Assembly (NCBI RefSeq): GCF_003148685.1
Contig: NZ_QGGR01000005.1
Coordinates: 1 to 64,000, forward strand
Direction: 5' to 3'
Origin: Actinoplanes xinjiangensis
Lineage (GTDB): Bacteria; Actinomycetota; Actinomycetes; Mycobacteriales; Micromonosporaceae
Length of the DNA: 64,000 bases
The notes beneath the pieces are model-generated. The model saw nothing but the letters and a program-made list of their open reading frames with translations, was not told the origin of the DNA and did no database searches. How positions within the stretch are numbered: position 1 is the stretch's first letter; each line of letters opens with the position of its first letter. A program made the translations under genes and the position numbers. This document shows positions 7,707 to 15,955 of the stretch, in pieces.

Positions 7707-7738
7707 TTGTATCTGCTAGAAATATCTGGCAGATACAA
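7707..7738 (+). promoter_or_regulatory. PadR-type operator overlapping the padR ribosome-binding site
   Basis: A perfect 10-bp inverted repeat, TTGTATCTGC (7707-7716) and GCAGATACAA (7729-7738), is separated by 12 bp, with AT-rich sequence inside. Its right arm touches the AAGGAGG Shine-Dalgarno of padR. The position fits autorepression, and the paired genes downstream would be co-controlled. Confidence 0.65.
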
Positions 7739-7748
7739 GGAGGCGCGG

Positions 7749-8318
7749 ATGGCACGGTCGAGTCAGACCCAGATGGCGGTTCTCGGCGGGTTGAGCATCG
7801 AACCGATGACGGCATATGCGCTGCGTGAGGCGATCCGCGATGTGCTCGGGCACTTCTGGAGCGAGAGCTTCGGCCAGATCTACCCGACACTCCAGACCCT
7901 CGAGGAGGAGGGCCACGTGCGGCGCCGGGAGGGCCCGCGGGCGCGGTCCTCGGTCTTCGAGATCACCGGGTCCGGCACGGCCCGGCTGATCGAGCTGCTC
8001 ACCGAGCCGATCCGCGGCACACCCCCGCGCGACGGCCTGCTGCTGCGGCTCTTCTTCGGCCGCACGCTGGGCCGCGAGCGATGCCGCGGGTTGCTGGAGG
8101 CGGCGCGCGACACGGCGCTGAAAAACCTTCAGGGGTACGAATCACTGCAAACCCAGTTGTCCGCGCAAGAGGGCGACACCCCCGACTGGCCGTTCATCGA
8201 GGTCACCATCCGGGCCGGCATCCACCACTCCCGGGCCACGATCGCCTGGGCCGACGAGTCCCTGGCAGCGCTCGGCGATCCGGCCGGCCATCCCGAGCCC
8301 GAGGAGCCACAGCCATGA
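7749..8318 (+). CDS. PadR-family transcriptional regulator
   Basis: 189 residues: an N-terminal winged helix (about 8-85) with the PadR signature spacing (AYALREAIRD, then FGQIYPTLQTLEEEGHVRR, then an ITGSGTARL wing) and a C-terminal helical dimerisation domain of the Vir_act_alpha type (about 95-175). The ATG at 7749 was chosen for its AAGGAGG (7737-7743). Its stop overlaps the next start (ATGA), so it is coupled to the CAAX protease gene, its probable target. A perfect inverted repeat over its leader suggests autoregulation. Confidence 0.88.
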   Translation: MARSSQTQMAVLGGLSIEPMTAYALREAIRDVLGHFWSESFGQIYPTLQTLEEEGHVRRREGPRARSSVFEITGSGTARLIELLTEPIRGTPPRDGLLLRLFFGRTLGRERCRGLLEAARDTALKNLQGYESLQTQLSAQEGDTPDWPFIEVTIRAGIHHSRATIAWADESLAALGDPAGHPEPEEPQP

Positions 8319-9190
8319 CCGGCAGAGCCCGCCTCAACTTCGCCCTCTTCACCCTGGCCGTGATCGGCACCGGCTGGCTCGGCGTCGCCGTCGACCGGGC
8401 GGCCGGCGTGCAGACCGCGACCGGCACCGCCACCAGCAGTGGCAACGGTACGACCGGCATGCTGGTGTTCCTGCTCGGTCCGCTGGTGGCCGCACTCCTG
8501 CTGTATCTGCTGTCCCGCGACGGCGGCGGCCCCCTCGGCCTCGCGCCGCGGGCCGGACTCCGTTGGTACGGCCTCGCCGCGGTCTTCTATCCCGTGGTCA
8601 CCGCGATCGCGATCGGCCTCGGCGTGGCCACCGGCCTCGTCACGGTCACCGGCCGGCCCGGCCTGGCGGCCGCCGTGATCAGCGTCTTCGCCGTCCAGCT
8701 GATCAAGAACCCGATCGAGGAGTTCGTGTTCCGTGGCTACGGCACCCGGACCGCGCTGGCCATGGGTCTGCGCGGCCGGCTCGTCCCGCATCTGCTGGCG
8801 GGCGCGGTGTGGGGGCTCTGGCACGTGCCGCTCTATCTGGTGTGGACGTCGGCGGCGGACATGCGCCTCGTCACGTCGCTGCCGATGACCCTGTTCCTGC
8901 CGTTGATGCTGGCCGGGACGATGGCGGCGTCGGTGCTCTACGGCGAGGTCCGCGCCCGGACCGGCTCGATCTGGCCGGGCGTGCTGATGCACAGCGTCTG
9001 CAACGCGATCGCCACACCGCTGATGGTGGGCGGATATCTCACCTTCGAGGGGCACAGTGACGCGGTGTTCTCGCCGGTCGCCGCGTCGATCGTGCTGACC
9101 ACCCTGACGGCGGCCGCGGGCCTGGCGCTGATGCACAGCAGGAAGCCGGCGACCGTACGGCCGCCGGCTTCTCTGGAGAAGATCGGCTGA
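8315..9190 (+). CDS. CPBP (CAAX-type) intramembrane metalloprotease
   Basis: 291 residues with about seven or eight membrane helices. The family motifs are present: E135-E136-x-x-x-R140 (IEEFVFRGYG), then H170 in GLWHVPLY and HSVCN near residue 230. These residues coordinate zinc in Rce1/ABI proteases. Bacterial members act on membrane peptides, often in bacteriocin self-immunity or signalling. The start lies inside the padR stop, so expression follows PadR. Confidence 0.85.
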   Translation: MTGRARLNFALFTLAVIGTGWLGVAVDRAAGVQTATGTATSSGNGTTGMLVFLLGPLVAALLLYLLSRDGGGPLGLAPRAGLRWYGLAAVFYPVVTAIAIGLGVATGLVTVTGRPGLAAAVISVFAVQLIKNPIEEFVFRGYGTRTALAMGLRGRLVPHLLAGAVWGLWHVPLYLVWTSAADMRLVTSLPMTLFLPLMLAGTMAASVLYGEVRARTGSIWPGVLMHSVCNAIATPLMVGGYLTFEGHSDAVFSPVAASIVLTTLTAAAGLALMHSRKPATVRPPASLEKIG

Positions 9191-9231
9191 GTGCCCGGAT
9201 CACGGTGCCGGGCCGGTCGCGCCGACGGGGA

Positions 9232-9501
9232 TCAGTCGTCGTAGCCGGGCACCGTGAGCGGGTGCCGTTCCTCGTCACGGGCGGCGATGCCGGCCATCGA
9301 GCGCACGTACTGACGCCGGGTGATCTCCCCGTCCATGAGCTGGGCGCAGAGCACCCCCTCGAGGCTCTGCGGGGCGAAGAGCCCGTCCGGAATGGTCAGC
9401 GGCTCCACCTCGGCAGACGCGTCCGCACGCACCCCGCGCACCGCGAGCACACAGGCGGCGGCCAGGACCAGGATGAGCAGGAACAGGATCAGCATCGCCA
9501 C
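9232..9501 (-). CDS. Small membrane protein with SHOCT-like tail
   Basis: 89 residues: an N-terminal transmembrane helix (MAMLILFLLILVLAAACVLA) and a cytosolic tail. The tail holds one short helix-turn-helix, LEGVLCAQLMDGEITRRQYV, resembling a SHOCT motif (short C-terminal domain common in small actinomycete membrane proteins). Role unknown. It ends facing the CAAX protease gene 41 bp away and starts 186 bp from cslA, from which it is divergent. Confidence 0.6.
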   Translation of the reverse strand: MAMLILFLLILVLAAACVLAVRGVRADASAEVEPLTIPDGLFAPQSLEGVLCAQLMDGEITRRQYVRSMAGIAARDEERHPLTVPGYDD

Positions 9502-9637
9502 CGCCTTGTCGGGTCATCGCGGGGCGTTCGCACCCCGCCTGACAGAGAGAACGGATCACAGGGCGTGTCGGTTCGACGATTTCTGTCACTGACCGCAACG
9601 AAGTTCCGGGCCGTCGACCACCATGACACGACACGAT

Positions 9638-9687
9638 AGGAGTACGACGTATGCCCGGATTTTACTAATTATGGCTATCTTGCCTCT
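9638..9687 (+). other. cslA leader: five-codon ORF and leaderless-type -10 box
   Basis: AGGAG (9640-9644 region) precedes ATG at 9651, which opens a five-codon ORF (M-P-G-F-Y, TAA at 9666-9668). The cslA GTG at 9688 also starts M-P-G but has no Shine-Dalgarno. Instead TATCTT (9676-9681) lies exactly 6 nt before that GTG, the spacing of a leaderless -10. So cslA may be translated leaderless, or through the mini-ORF. Confidence 0.45.
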
Positions 9688-11430
9688 GTGCCCGGAAAGA
9701 GTGTTGTATCCCGTCTGCCGGATTATCGCGGCTTCAGCCGGCTCGCCGGTGACGCCGAACCAGCCCCGGAAGGCGACGACTACCGGGTCCGGTTGCGTCC
9801 GCTGTCCCGTCGCCGCCCCATCCGCTCGGTCCTGATCGCGGTCTTCGCGTTCGCGTTCGAGGCGACCTTCTTCGGATGGCTGCTCTCCTCGGTCCAGCTC
9901 CCCGACCGGCGGATGCAGACCGGGCTCTTCCTCGCCACCGCGTTCATGATCGTCGCGATCGCGCTCATCGAACTGTTCCGTCTGGTCAACGTGGTGACCC
10001 TGTGCCTGGCCACACTCCAGGCCCGTGACCCGGTGCCGGTGGTACCGGACGAGCGGCTGCGGGTGGCGTTCCTGACCACGATCGTGCCCGGCAAGGAGCC
10101 GATCGAGATGGTCGAGACGACGCTGCGGGCCGCCATGCGGATCCGCCACGGCGGCCGGTTCGACGTGTGGCTGCTCGACGAGGGCGACGACCCCGAGGTC
10201 AGGCGGATGTGCCGGCGGGTGGGCGCGTACCACTTCAGCCGCAAGGGCGCGCCGGACTGGAACACGCCGTCCGGGGCCTTCAAGGCGAAGACCAAGCACG
10301 GCAACTACAACTCCTGGATGGACCGGCACGGCGACCGGTACGACGTCTTCGTCTCGGTCGACCCGGACCACGTGCCGCTGCCGAACTTCTGCGAGCGGCT
10401 CCTCGGCTGGTTCCGCGACCCGGACGTGGCGTTCGTGATCGGCCCGCAGATCTACGGCAACTACGACAACGTGATCACCCGCTGGGCCGAGTCGCAGCAG
10501 TACCTGTTCCACTCGCTGCTCCAGCGGGCCGGCAACCGGCTCGGCATCCCGATGCTGGTCGGCACCAACAACGCGGTACGCATCAGCGCGCTCCGGTCGA
10601 TCGGCGGACTCCAGGACTCGATCACCGAGGACATGGCGACCAGCCTCGCCCAGCATGCCCGCCGCAACCCGGCGACCGGCCGGCGCTGGCGCTCGGTCTA
10701 CACGCCGGACGTGCTGGCCGTCGGCGAGGGGCCGTCGTCGTGGACCGACTACTTCAGCCAGCAGCACCGCTGGTCGCGCGGCACCGACGAGGTGTTCGTG
10801 GCCGGGTTCGCCCGGATGGTCCGGCGGCTCGGCTTCCTGCGGACGGTGCACTACTCGCTGCTGATGGCGTACTACCCGCTGACCGCCGTGTCCTGGCTGC
10901 TCGGCGCCGCCACCGCGGCGCTGCACGTGCTGCTCGGCGTGCAGGGCGTCCAGGTGCCGCAGCAGGTGTGGCTGATGCTCTACGTGGACGCCGCCCTGTT
11001 CCAGGTCGGCCTCTACCTGTGGAACCGGCGGCACAACGTCAGCCCGCACGAGGAGGCCGGTTCCTCCGGTCTCGCCGGCATGCTGCTGTCCACGCTGTGC
11101 GCGCCGATCTACGTCACCTCGTTCGTGCAGGCCGTGCTCCGCAGGCGGGCCGGTTTCGTGGTGACGCCGAAGGGTGACTCGGCCAGCCCGGACCGGCTGC
11201 TCACCTTCCGTACCCATCTGCGGTGGGCGGTCTTCTACGCCGCCCTGCTGGCCGTGGCCGCGGTGACCGGCCACGCGCACGGGTTCATGTGGCTGTGGCC
11301 CTCGCTCAACCTGGCCCTCTGCCTGACCCCGCCGGCGATCTGGGCGCTACAGGCGCTCGGCCGCAACCACCACCAGACCGTCACCGTGGAAGACGACAAG
11401 GAACCCATAATGATGGAAATCGCCGCATGA
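9688..11430 (+). CDS. cslA: Cellulose synthase-like glycosyltransferase (GT2)
   Basis: 580 residues, an integral membrane processive beta-glycosyltransferase. Two N-terminal helices (about 48-66 and 78-105) are followed by the GT2 domain with DEGDD (164-168), DPD (225-227), the TED acceptor motif (313-315) and QQHRW (358-362), then four or five C-terminal membrane helices. All processive cellulose-synthase motifs are present. In Streptomyces, CslA makes a beta-glucan at hyphal tips and its gene is coupled to glxA, as here (ATGA overlap). GTG is the only plausible start in frame with the family N-terminus. Confidence 0.92.
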   Translation: MPGKSVVSRLPDYRGFSRLAGDAEPAPEGDDYRVRLRPLSRRRPIRSVLIAVFAFAFEATFFGWLLSSVQLPDRRMQTGLFLATAFMIVAIALIELFRLVNVVTLCLATLQARDPVPVVPDERLRVAFLTTIVPGKEPIEMVETTLRAAMRIRHGGRFDVWLLDEGDDPEVRRMCRRVGAYHFSRKGAPDWNTPSGAFKAKTKHGNYNSWMDRHGDRYDVFVSVDPDHVPLPNFCERLLGWFRDPDVAFVIGPQIYGNYDNVITRWAESQQYLFHSLLQRAGNRLGIPMLVGTNNAVRISALRSIGGLQDSITEDMATSLAQHARRNPATGRRWRSVYTPDVLAVGEGPSSWTDYFSQQHRWSRGTDEVFVAGFARMVRRLGFLRTVHYSLLMAYYPLTAVSWLLGAATAALHVLLGVQGVQVPQQVWLMLYVDAALFQVGLYLWNRRHNVSPHEEAGSSGLAGMLLSTLCAPIYVTSFVQAVLRRRAGFVVTPKGDSASPDRLLTFRTHLRWAVFYAALLAVAAVTGHAHGFMWLWPSLNLALCLTPPAIWALQALGRNHHQTVTVEDDKEPIMMEIAA

Positions 11431-13376
11431 GTACGCGACGACGCCCGACGCTCGCCCGGCGCCTGCTGACGATGGCGGTCACGCTGCCCCTGATGGCGGC
11501 CGTGGCCGTGGTGAACAAGCCGATCGTGGTCTTCGCCGCCGAACGTTTCCACGAGTTCAGCATCAACCGGCCCTCCTACAAGGAGCAGTACGGCCACTGG
11601 TCCCTGCTCGACGTGCCGGCGAAGTTCCGGATCAACGCCGTCCACGCCGCGCTGCTGCGTACCGGAAAGATCCTGATCGTCGCCGGATCCGGCAACAACC
11701 GGGACGCTTTCGAGGCGGGCACGTTCCGCACGATCCTGTGGGATCCGCGCACCGACGCGTTCAAGGACGTCCCGACCCCGACCGACCTGTTCTGCGGCGG
11801 GCACACGTTCCTGCCGAACGGCAATCTGCTGGTCGCGGGTGGCACCAAGTCGTACGAGGTGCTGGAAGCGGACATCAAGAGCGCCGCCGGCGTCATGAAG
11901 ATCAAGAACGAGTCACCGGACCGCGGCCCCCGCACGTTCCCGAAGGGCACCCGGCTGCTCGGCGCGAACGGCCGCGCCTACCTGACCCGGGCCGAGGTGA
12001 CCGTGCCCGCGGCGGCCAAGATGTCGCACGGCGGCCACACGATGGTGCACGCCGGCGAGACCGAGGTCTGGGTGGACGCGGCCGACGCGGGCGACGCGGG
12101 CACCGTCACGCAGCCCGCCCAGTACGCGATCGACGGCCTGACCGGCACCGACACCCGCAACCTGTACGGCATCGCCGACAAGATCACCCGGGAGAAGCAG
12201 GAGTACGGCGGGGACCGCACGTCGTACGAGTTCGACCCGATCGCCGAGCGCTACGTCCGCACCGGGGACATGGTGGAGCACCGCTGGTACCCGACCCTGT
12301 CGACGATGCCGAACGGCGACGTGCTGGCGGTGTCCGGGCTGGACGAGTTCGGCCGGATGCTGCCCGGCGTCAACGAGCGCTACAAGGTCGCCCAGCGCAG
12401 GTGGGTGGCCGCGCCCGAATTGCAGCGGGTCTTCCCCACCTATCCGGCGCTGTTCCTGACCCGCGACGAGCGGCTGTTCTTCTCCGGCTCGAACGCCGGC
12501 TACGGCTCGGACACCGAGGGCCGTACCCCGGGGCTGTGGGACGTGACGAAGAACAGGTTCCAGACCGTACCCGGACTGGAGGATCCGCAGATGACCGAGA
12601 CCAGCTCGTCCGTGCTGCTGCCGCCGGCACAGGATCAGAGGGTGATGATCATGGGCGGGGGCGGGGTCGGTGACTCACCGGTCTCCACGGCCCGGACCGC
12701 GATCGCCGACCTCGACGAGAAGGAACCCCGCTACCGGCCCGGACCGGACCTGCCGGCACCGACCCGGTACCTGAACACCGTGATCCTGCCGGACGACACC
12801 GTGTTCACCAGCGGCGGCTCGTCCGGGTACCGGGGTGGGCCGTACCAGGGGAAGAACCGCAGCGACCTGCTCACCGCGCATCTCTACGACCCGCGGCGGG
12901 AGGTGTTCCACCAGGCGGCGGCACCGAGTGTGGGCCGCAACTACCACTCCGAGGCGCTGCTGCTGCCGGACGGCAGGGTGGTCACCATGGGCAGCGACCC
13001 GATCTACGACGGCACCGGGAAGAACCCCGGGAAGTTCGAGCAGCGCATCGAGATCTACAGCCCGCCCTACCTGTTCCAGGGCGAACGGCCGGCGATCGGC
13101 GGCGGGCCACGGACGGTCAAACGCGGGCGCAGCGCCGCCTACGCGACCGCGGACGCCGACCGGATCACCGGGGCCCGGCTGGTCCGGCCGAGCGCGGTCA
13201 CCCACGGCACCGACGTCGACCAGCGGTCGATCGAGCTGGGCGTACGGCGTACCCCCGGCGGGGTGACCGTGACGGTCCCGAACGAACCGGGCCTGCTCCC
13301 GTCCGGCTGGTACATGCTGTTCCTCACCGACGGCGAGGGCCTGCCCTCCCCGGCCCGCTGGGTGCGGGTGGCATGA
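11427..13376 (+). CDS. glxA: GlxA-like copper radical oxidase
   Basis: 649 residues, close to Streptomyces GlxA. A short N-terminal signal-anchor (about 11-35) is followed by a seven-bladed Kelch-like propeller and a C-terminal Ig-like domain (about 545-649). Galactose-oxidase active-site residues are all visible: Cys123 (in LFCGGHTF), Trp287-Tyr288 (EHRWYPT), Tyr505-His506 (GRNYHSEA) and His592 (AVTHGTD). The Cys-Tyr crosslink would form the radical cofactor. In Streptomyces, GlxA oxidises the CslA-made glycan at the hyphal surface and needs copper delivery. Its start overlaps the cslA stop, so the two proteins should be made together. Confidence 0.92.
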   Translation: MSTRRRPTLARRLLTMAVTLPLMAAVAVVNKPIVVFAAERFHEFSINRPSYKEQYGHWSLLDVPAKFRINAVHAALLRTGKILIVAGSGNNRDAFEAGTFRTILWDPRTDAFKDVPTPTDLFCGGHTFLPNGNLLVAGGTKSYEVLEADIKSAAGVMKIKNESPDRGPRTFPKGTRLLGANGRAYLTRAEVTVPAAAKMSHGGHTMVHAGETEVWVDAADAGDAGTVTQPAQYAIDGLTGTDTRNLYGIADKITREKQEYGGDRTSYEFDPIAERYVRTGDMVEHRWYPTLSTMPNGDVLAVSGLDEFGRMLPGVNERYKVAQRRWVAAPELQRVFPTYPALFLTRDERLFFSGSNAGYGSDTEGRTPGLWDVTKNRFQTVPGLEDPQMTETSSSVLLPPAQDQRVMIMGGGGVGDSPVSTARTAIADLDEKEPRYRPGPDLPAPTRYLNTVILPDDTVFTSGGSSGYRGGPYQGKNRSDLLTAHLYDPRREVFHQAAAPSVGRNYHSEALLLPDGRVVTMGSDPIYDGTGKNPGKFEQRIEIYSPPYLFQGERPAIGGGPRTVKRGRSAAYATADADRITGARLVRPSAVTHGTDVDQRSIELGVRRTPGGVTVTVPNEPGLLPSGWYMLFLTDGEGLPSPARWVRVA

Positions 13377-13389
13377 CGACGGGGACCGT

Positions 13390-14391
13390 TCAGTTGGTGG
13401 CGAGCCCGAGGGCGTACTCGGGCCACCACTGACCGGCCGGCGGGGCGTCCGGAAGGCACGCCCCGTCGGACTCGCCCGGCCGTTTCACCCACAGGTACGC
13501 GTCGACGCGGGGCGTGCCGGTGTCCTCGGTCGGCGCCGGCCCCAGCGCACGTCCCGGCGGGTTGCACCAGTGCCCGTCGGCGTTGCGCCCGTCGACCGGC
13601 GCCGGCCCGTTGCCGTTGCGGCTGGTGTCGATGACGAACGGTTTCCCGCCGAGTTCGTCGGAGACGGCCGTCCCGTACGCGACGTTGTCCTCGGTGGTCT
13701 CGAAGTTGGCCACGTTGAGGCTGAACCCGTCGGCGCTCTCGACCCCGGCGTCCCGGAGAGCCGCGGCCACCCGGCCGATGTCCTTGATCCAGCCGGGGTT
13801 GCCGGCGTCCAGGTAGACCCGCGTGCCGCCGCCCTCCTTGAACGCCCCGATCGCCTCGCGCAGCAGCGTGAGCCGTTCCTCGGCGGCCGGCCCGGTGACG
13901 CAGTCGTCGAGCACGTGCGGGACTGCATCGGGCTCCAGGACGACGATCGCCTGCCGTCCGCGGACGACCGCGGCCAGGTCGGCGATCCACGCCCGGTAGG
14001 CGGCGGCATCCGGCGCACCGCCACCGGAGTGGCCGCCGCAGTCACGCTGCGGCACCCAGTAGGGCACCAGCACCGGCGTACGCCCGGCCGCCCCGGCCGC
14101 CGCGACCAGCCGCCGGGCCCGGTCCTGGAAGCCCGGCCGGTCGTCGGCGAACCAGACCGCGTTCGGCGCCTCGGCGATCCTCCGCACCGCGGCCGCGTCC
14201 GCACTGCGGCCCTGCGCCTCCCAGGCCGCCACCTGCCGGACGGCGGGGGCGTCCGGCTCCACATAGAACACCGTGGACCCGGTCGCCGACGGCCGGGCCG
14301 GCGCCGTCGGGGCGGGCCGCTCGGGGGCGGAGGTGCAGCCGCCGAGAACGACCATCGTGGCCAGGCAGCAGAGTGCAGGAAGACTTCTCAT
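13390..14391 (-). CDS. Lipoprotein GH6 cellulase (CslZ-like)
   Basis: 333 residues with a lipobox (MVVLGGC, acylated Cys19) and a GH6 catalytic domain (about 40-333). Expected motifs are intact: RDCGG with Asp117 as the likely acid, VLEPDAVPH (151-159), and WVKRPGESDG with Asp309 near the C-terminus. GH6 enzymes cut beta-1,4-glucan. Streptomyces csl loci also carry a GH6 endoglucanase (CslZ) that trims the CslA product. This one is convergent with glxA, 13 bp away, but lies 39 bp downstream of an anti-sigma gene on the same strand, so it may be under that sigma factor. Confidence 0.85.
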   Translation of the reverse strand: MRSLPALCCLATMVVLGGCTSAPERPAPTAPARPSATGSTVFYVEPDAPAVRQVAAWEAQGRSADAAAVRRIAEAPNAVWFADDRPGFQDRARRLVAAAGAAGRTPVLVPYWVPQRDCGGHSGGGAPDAAAYRAWIADLAAVVRGRQAIVVLEPDAVPHVLDDCVTGPAAEERLTLLREAIGAFKEGGGTRVYLDAGNPGWIKDIGRVAAALRDAGVESADGFSLNVANFETTEDNVAYGTAVSDELGGKPFVIDTSRNGNGPAPVDGRNADGHWCNPPGRALGPAPTEDTGTPRVDAYLWVKRPGESDGACLPDAPPAGQWWPEYALGLATN

Positions 14392-14430
14392 CCCGACGAA
14401 CGCTACCGACCGCGCATACCCGATCCCGGC

Positions 14431-15138
14431 TCAGCGCACCGAGCCTGCCACCGCAATCGCCTCTTCGAGTGTCACGATTCCCTCCAACCGGTAGGTGACG
14501 GTGTCCGTCGCCCAGATCAGGGTCGGTCCGGCCAGGCGCGCGGTCGCGGTCCGTTCCACCCCGTCGCGGCCCACATAGGTCACCGGGTGCGGGCCCGGCA
14601 GCCAGGCCGCGCCGATGCCGCCGGGCAGCTCCACGGGACGGGCGTCCGGGGCGGTCTTGAAGAACGCGGTGTCCAGCCGCCCGTCGAACACGTCCACCCG
14701 CACCGCGCCGCCGCGGTAGATCAGCGTGACCACCCGTGGGCGACCGTCCGCGTCCGGATCGGAGCGCAGCACCTGGTCCGGTTCGCCCAGGTGCGCCGGG
14801 GCGGCGACCGGGAAGGCGGCGGATGCGGTCGCCGACGGCAGCGCGCTCGGGGTGCCGGGCAGGGCTCCGCGGGGCGGCTCGCGGCGTACCTCCACTCCGG
14901 CGATGCGCAGCAGGTCACCGACCACCTCGACCACCGCGGCCCGGGCCGGGTCGACCACCGCGACCGTCGTGATCAGCGCGGCCACCGCGGCCGCCACCCA
15001 CACCCGGGCGCGGCGCGGCCGGGCCGCCGGCGCCGCGAGGCGTTCCCGCACCGCGATCCGCTGATCAACAGCCGGGGGTACGGTCACCCGCGCCCCCAGG
15101 TCACGCAACTCGGCGATCAGGTCCTCGGGTTCAGGCAC
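14431..15138 (-). CDS. Single-pass membrane anti-sigma-like protein
   Basis: 235 residues: a short cytosolic N-terminus (1-42), one transmembrane helix (about 44-66, VWVAAAVAALITTVAVV), then an extracytoplasmic beta-rich domain. Its start overlaps the end of the ECF sigma gene by 8 bases, the standard position for a cognate anti-sigma factor. There is no zinc-binding HxxxCxxC motif, so it would be a non-ZAS type. The assignment is mainly by context and topology. Confidence 0.65.
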   Translation of the reverse strand: MPEPEDLIAELRDLGARVTVPPAVDQRIAVRERLAAPAARPRRARVWVAAAVAALITTVAVVDPARAAVVEVVGDLLRIAGVEVRREPPRGALPGTPSALPSATASAAFPVAAPAHLGEPDQVLRSDPDADGRPRVVTLIYRGGAVRVDVFDGRLDTAFFKTAPDARPVELPGGIGAAWLPGPHPVTYVGRDGVERTATARLAGPTLIWATDTVTYRLEGIVTLEEAIAVAGSVR

Positions 15139-15706
15139 CGGCCACCCCCTCCGGCATCCGGTCCCGCAGTCGCGTCAGCGCCCGCGAGGTCCGTGACTTC
15201 ACCGTCCCTTTCGGCACGTTCAGCGTGACCGCGGTCTCCGCCTCGGACAGGTCCAGCAGATAGCGGCAGACCAGCACCTCACGGTCCCGGTCGTCGAGGC
15301 TGCGTAACCGGTCGACGAGGAGCCGCCGCCGTTCGCGGGCCAGCGCCGACTCGGCCGGGTCGGGCTCGAACAGCAGCGGGTCCTCGCGTGCCGCGGCCCG
15401 CAGCCACAGCCCCTCCCGGCGGCGCCGGGACCGCACCAGGTTGCGGGTCTCGTTCGCCACGATGGCCAGCAGCCACGCCTTGAACCCGGCGTCGCCCCGG
15501 AACCGGCCCAACTGCCGGTACGCCTTCACGAACGCCTCCTGCACCACGTCGTCCGCGTCCGCCCCGGCGCCGAGCAGTACCGCCGCCCGGTGCGCGGGCA
15601 CGGTGAACCGCGTGACCAGGACCTCGTACGCGTCCACGTCACCGGCCCGGGCCCGGGTCACCGCGGCCGCCTCGTCGATGTCGATGGTCGCCCCCTCCGC
15701 TGACAC
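15131..15706 (-). CDS. ECF RNA polymerase sigma factor
   Basis: 191 residues with ECF region 2 (about 25-95, including DADDVVQEAFVKAYRQLGRF) and region 4 (about 125-180, DRDREVLVCRYLLDLSEAET then PKGTVKSRTSRAL). The short linker fits ECF sigma factors. It heads a minus-strand unit with an overlapping anti-sigma-like gene and, 39 bp later, a GH6 lipoprotein. It is divergent from the propeller lipoprotein; the intervening region is occupied by a 63-bp-period repeat array. Confidence 0.9.
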   Translation of the reverse strand: MSAEGATIDIDEAAAVTRARAGDVDAYEVLVTRFTVPAHRAAVLLGAGADADDVVQEAFVKAYRQLGRFRGDAGFKAWLLAIVANETRNLVRSRRRREGLWLRAAAREDPLLFEPDPAESALARERRRLLVDRLRSLDDRDREVLVCRYLLDLSEAETAVTLNVPKGTVKSRTSRALTRLRDRMPEGVAGA

Positions 15707-15741
15707 ACCCTAAAGACACCGCCCACCCCCGATCGGTTCCC

Positions 15742-15922
15742 GGCTGGCCCCCACCGCTGCCTCACCCCCAACGAGACACCGCTCAGCACCAGCCAGACCT
15801 CCGTGGCTGGCTCCCACCGCTGCCTCAACCGCGGTGAGACACCGCTCAGCACCAGCCGGATCTCCGTGGCTGGTTTCCGCCGCTGTCTCAACGGCGGTGA
15901 GACGGCGGTGGGAGCCGGCCGG
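15742..15922. repeat. Three-unit palindromic repeat array, 63-bp period (REP-like, locus A)
   Basis: Units start at 15742, 15805 and 15868, exactly 63 bp apart. Each starts GGCTGG, continues with CCACCGCTGcCTCA-like sequence, and returns as a partial inverted complement ending CCAGCC or CCGGCC, then a roughly 10-bp spacer. Units 1 and 2 are nearly identical; unit 3 is diverged. Each can fold as an imperfect hairpin. The same family with the same period occurs at 30726-30842. It lies between the starts of divergent genes. Confidence 0.8.
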
Positions 15923-15955
15923 GAACCTCGGTGGGGCGGGCGGTGTCTTCGGGGT

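Noticed and set aside
5641..7719. A 692-codon open frame antisense to the acyl-CoA oxidase gene
   Set aside because: It mirrors the GC-rich codons of the opposite strand, has low-complexity Gly/Val/Asp composition, and the oxidase has complete motifs.
15742..15922. Repeat array as a CRISPR
   Set aside because: Units are themselves palindromic and drift along their whole length; there is no constant repeat with unique spacers and no cas gene.
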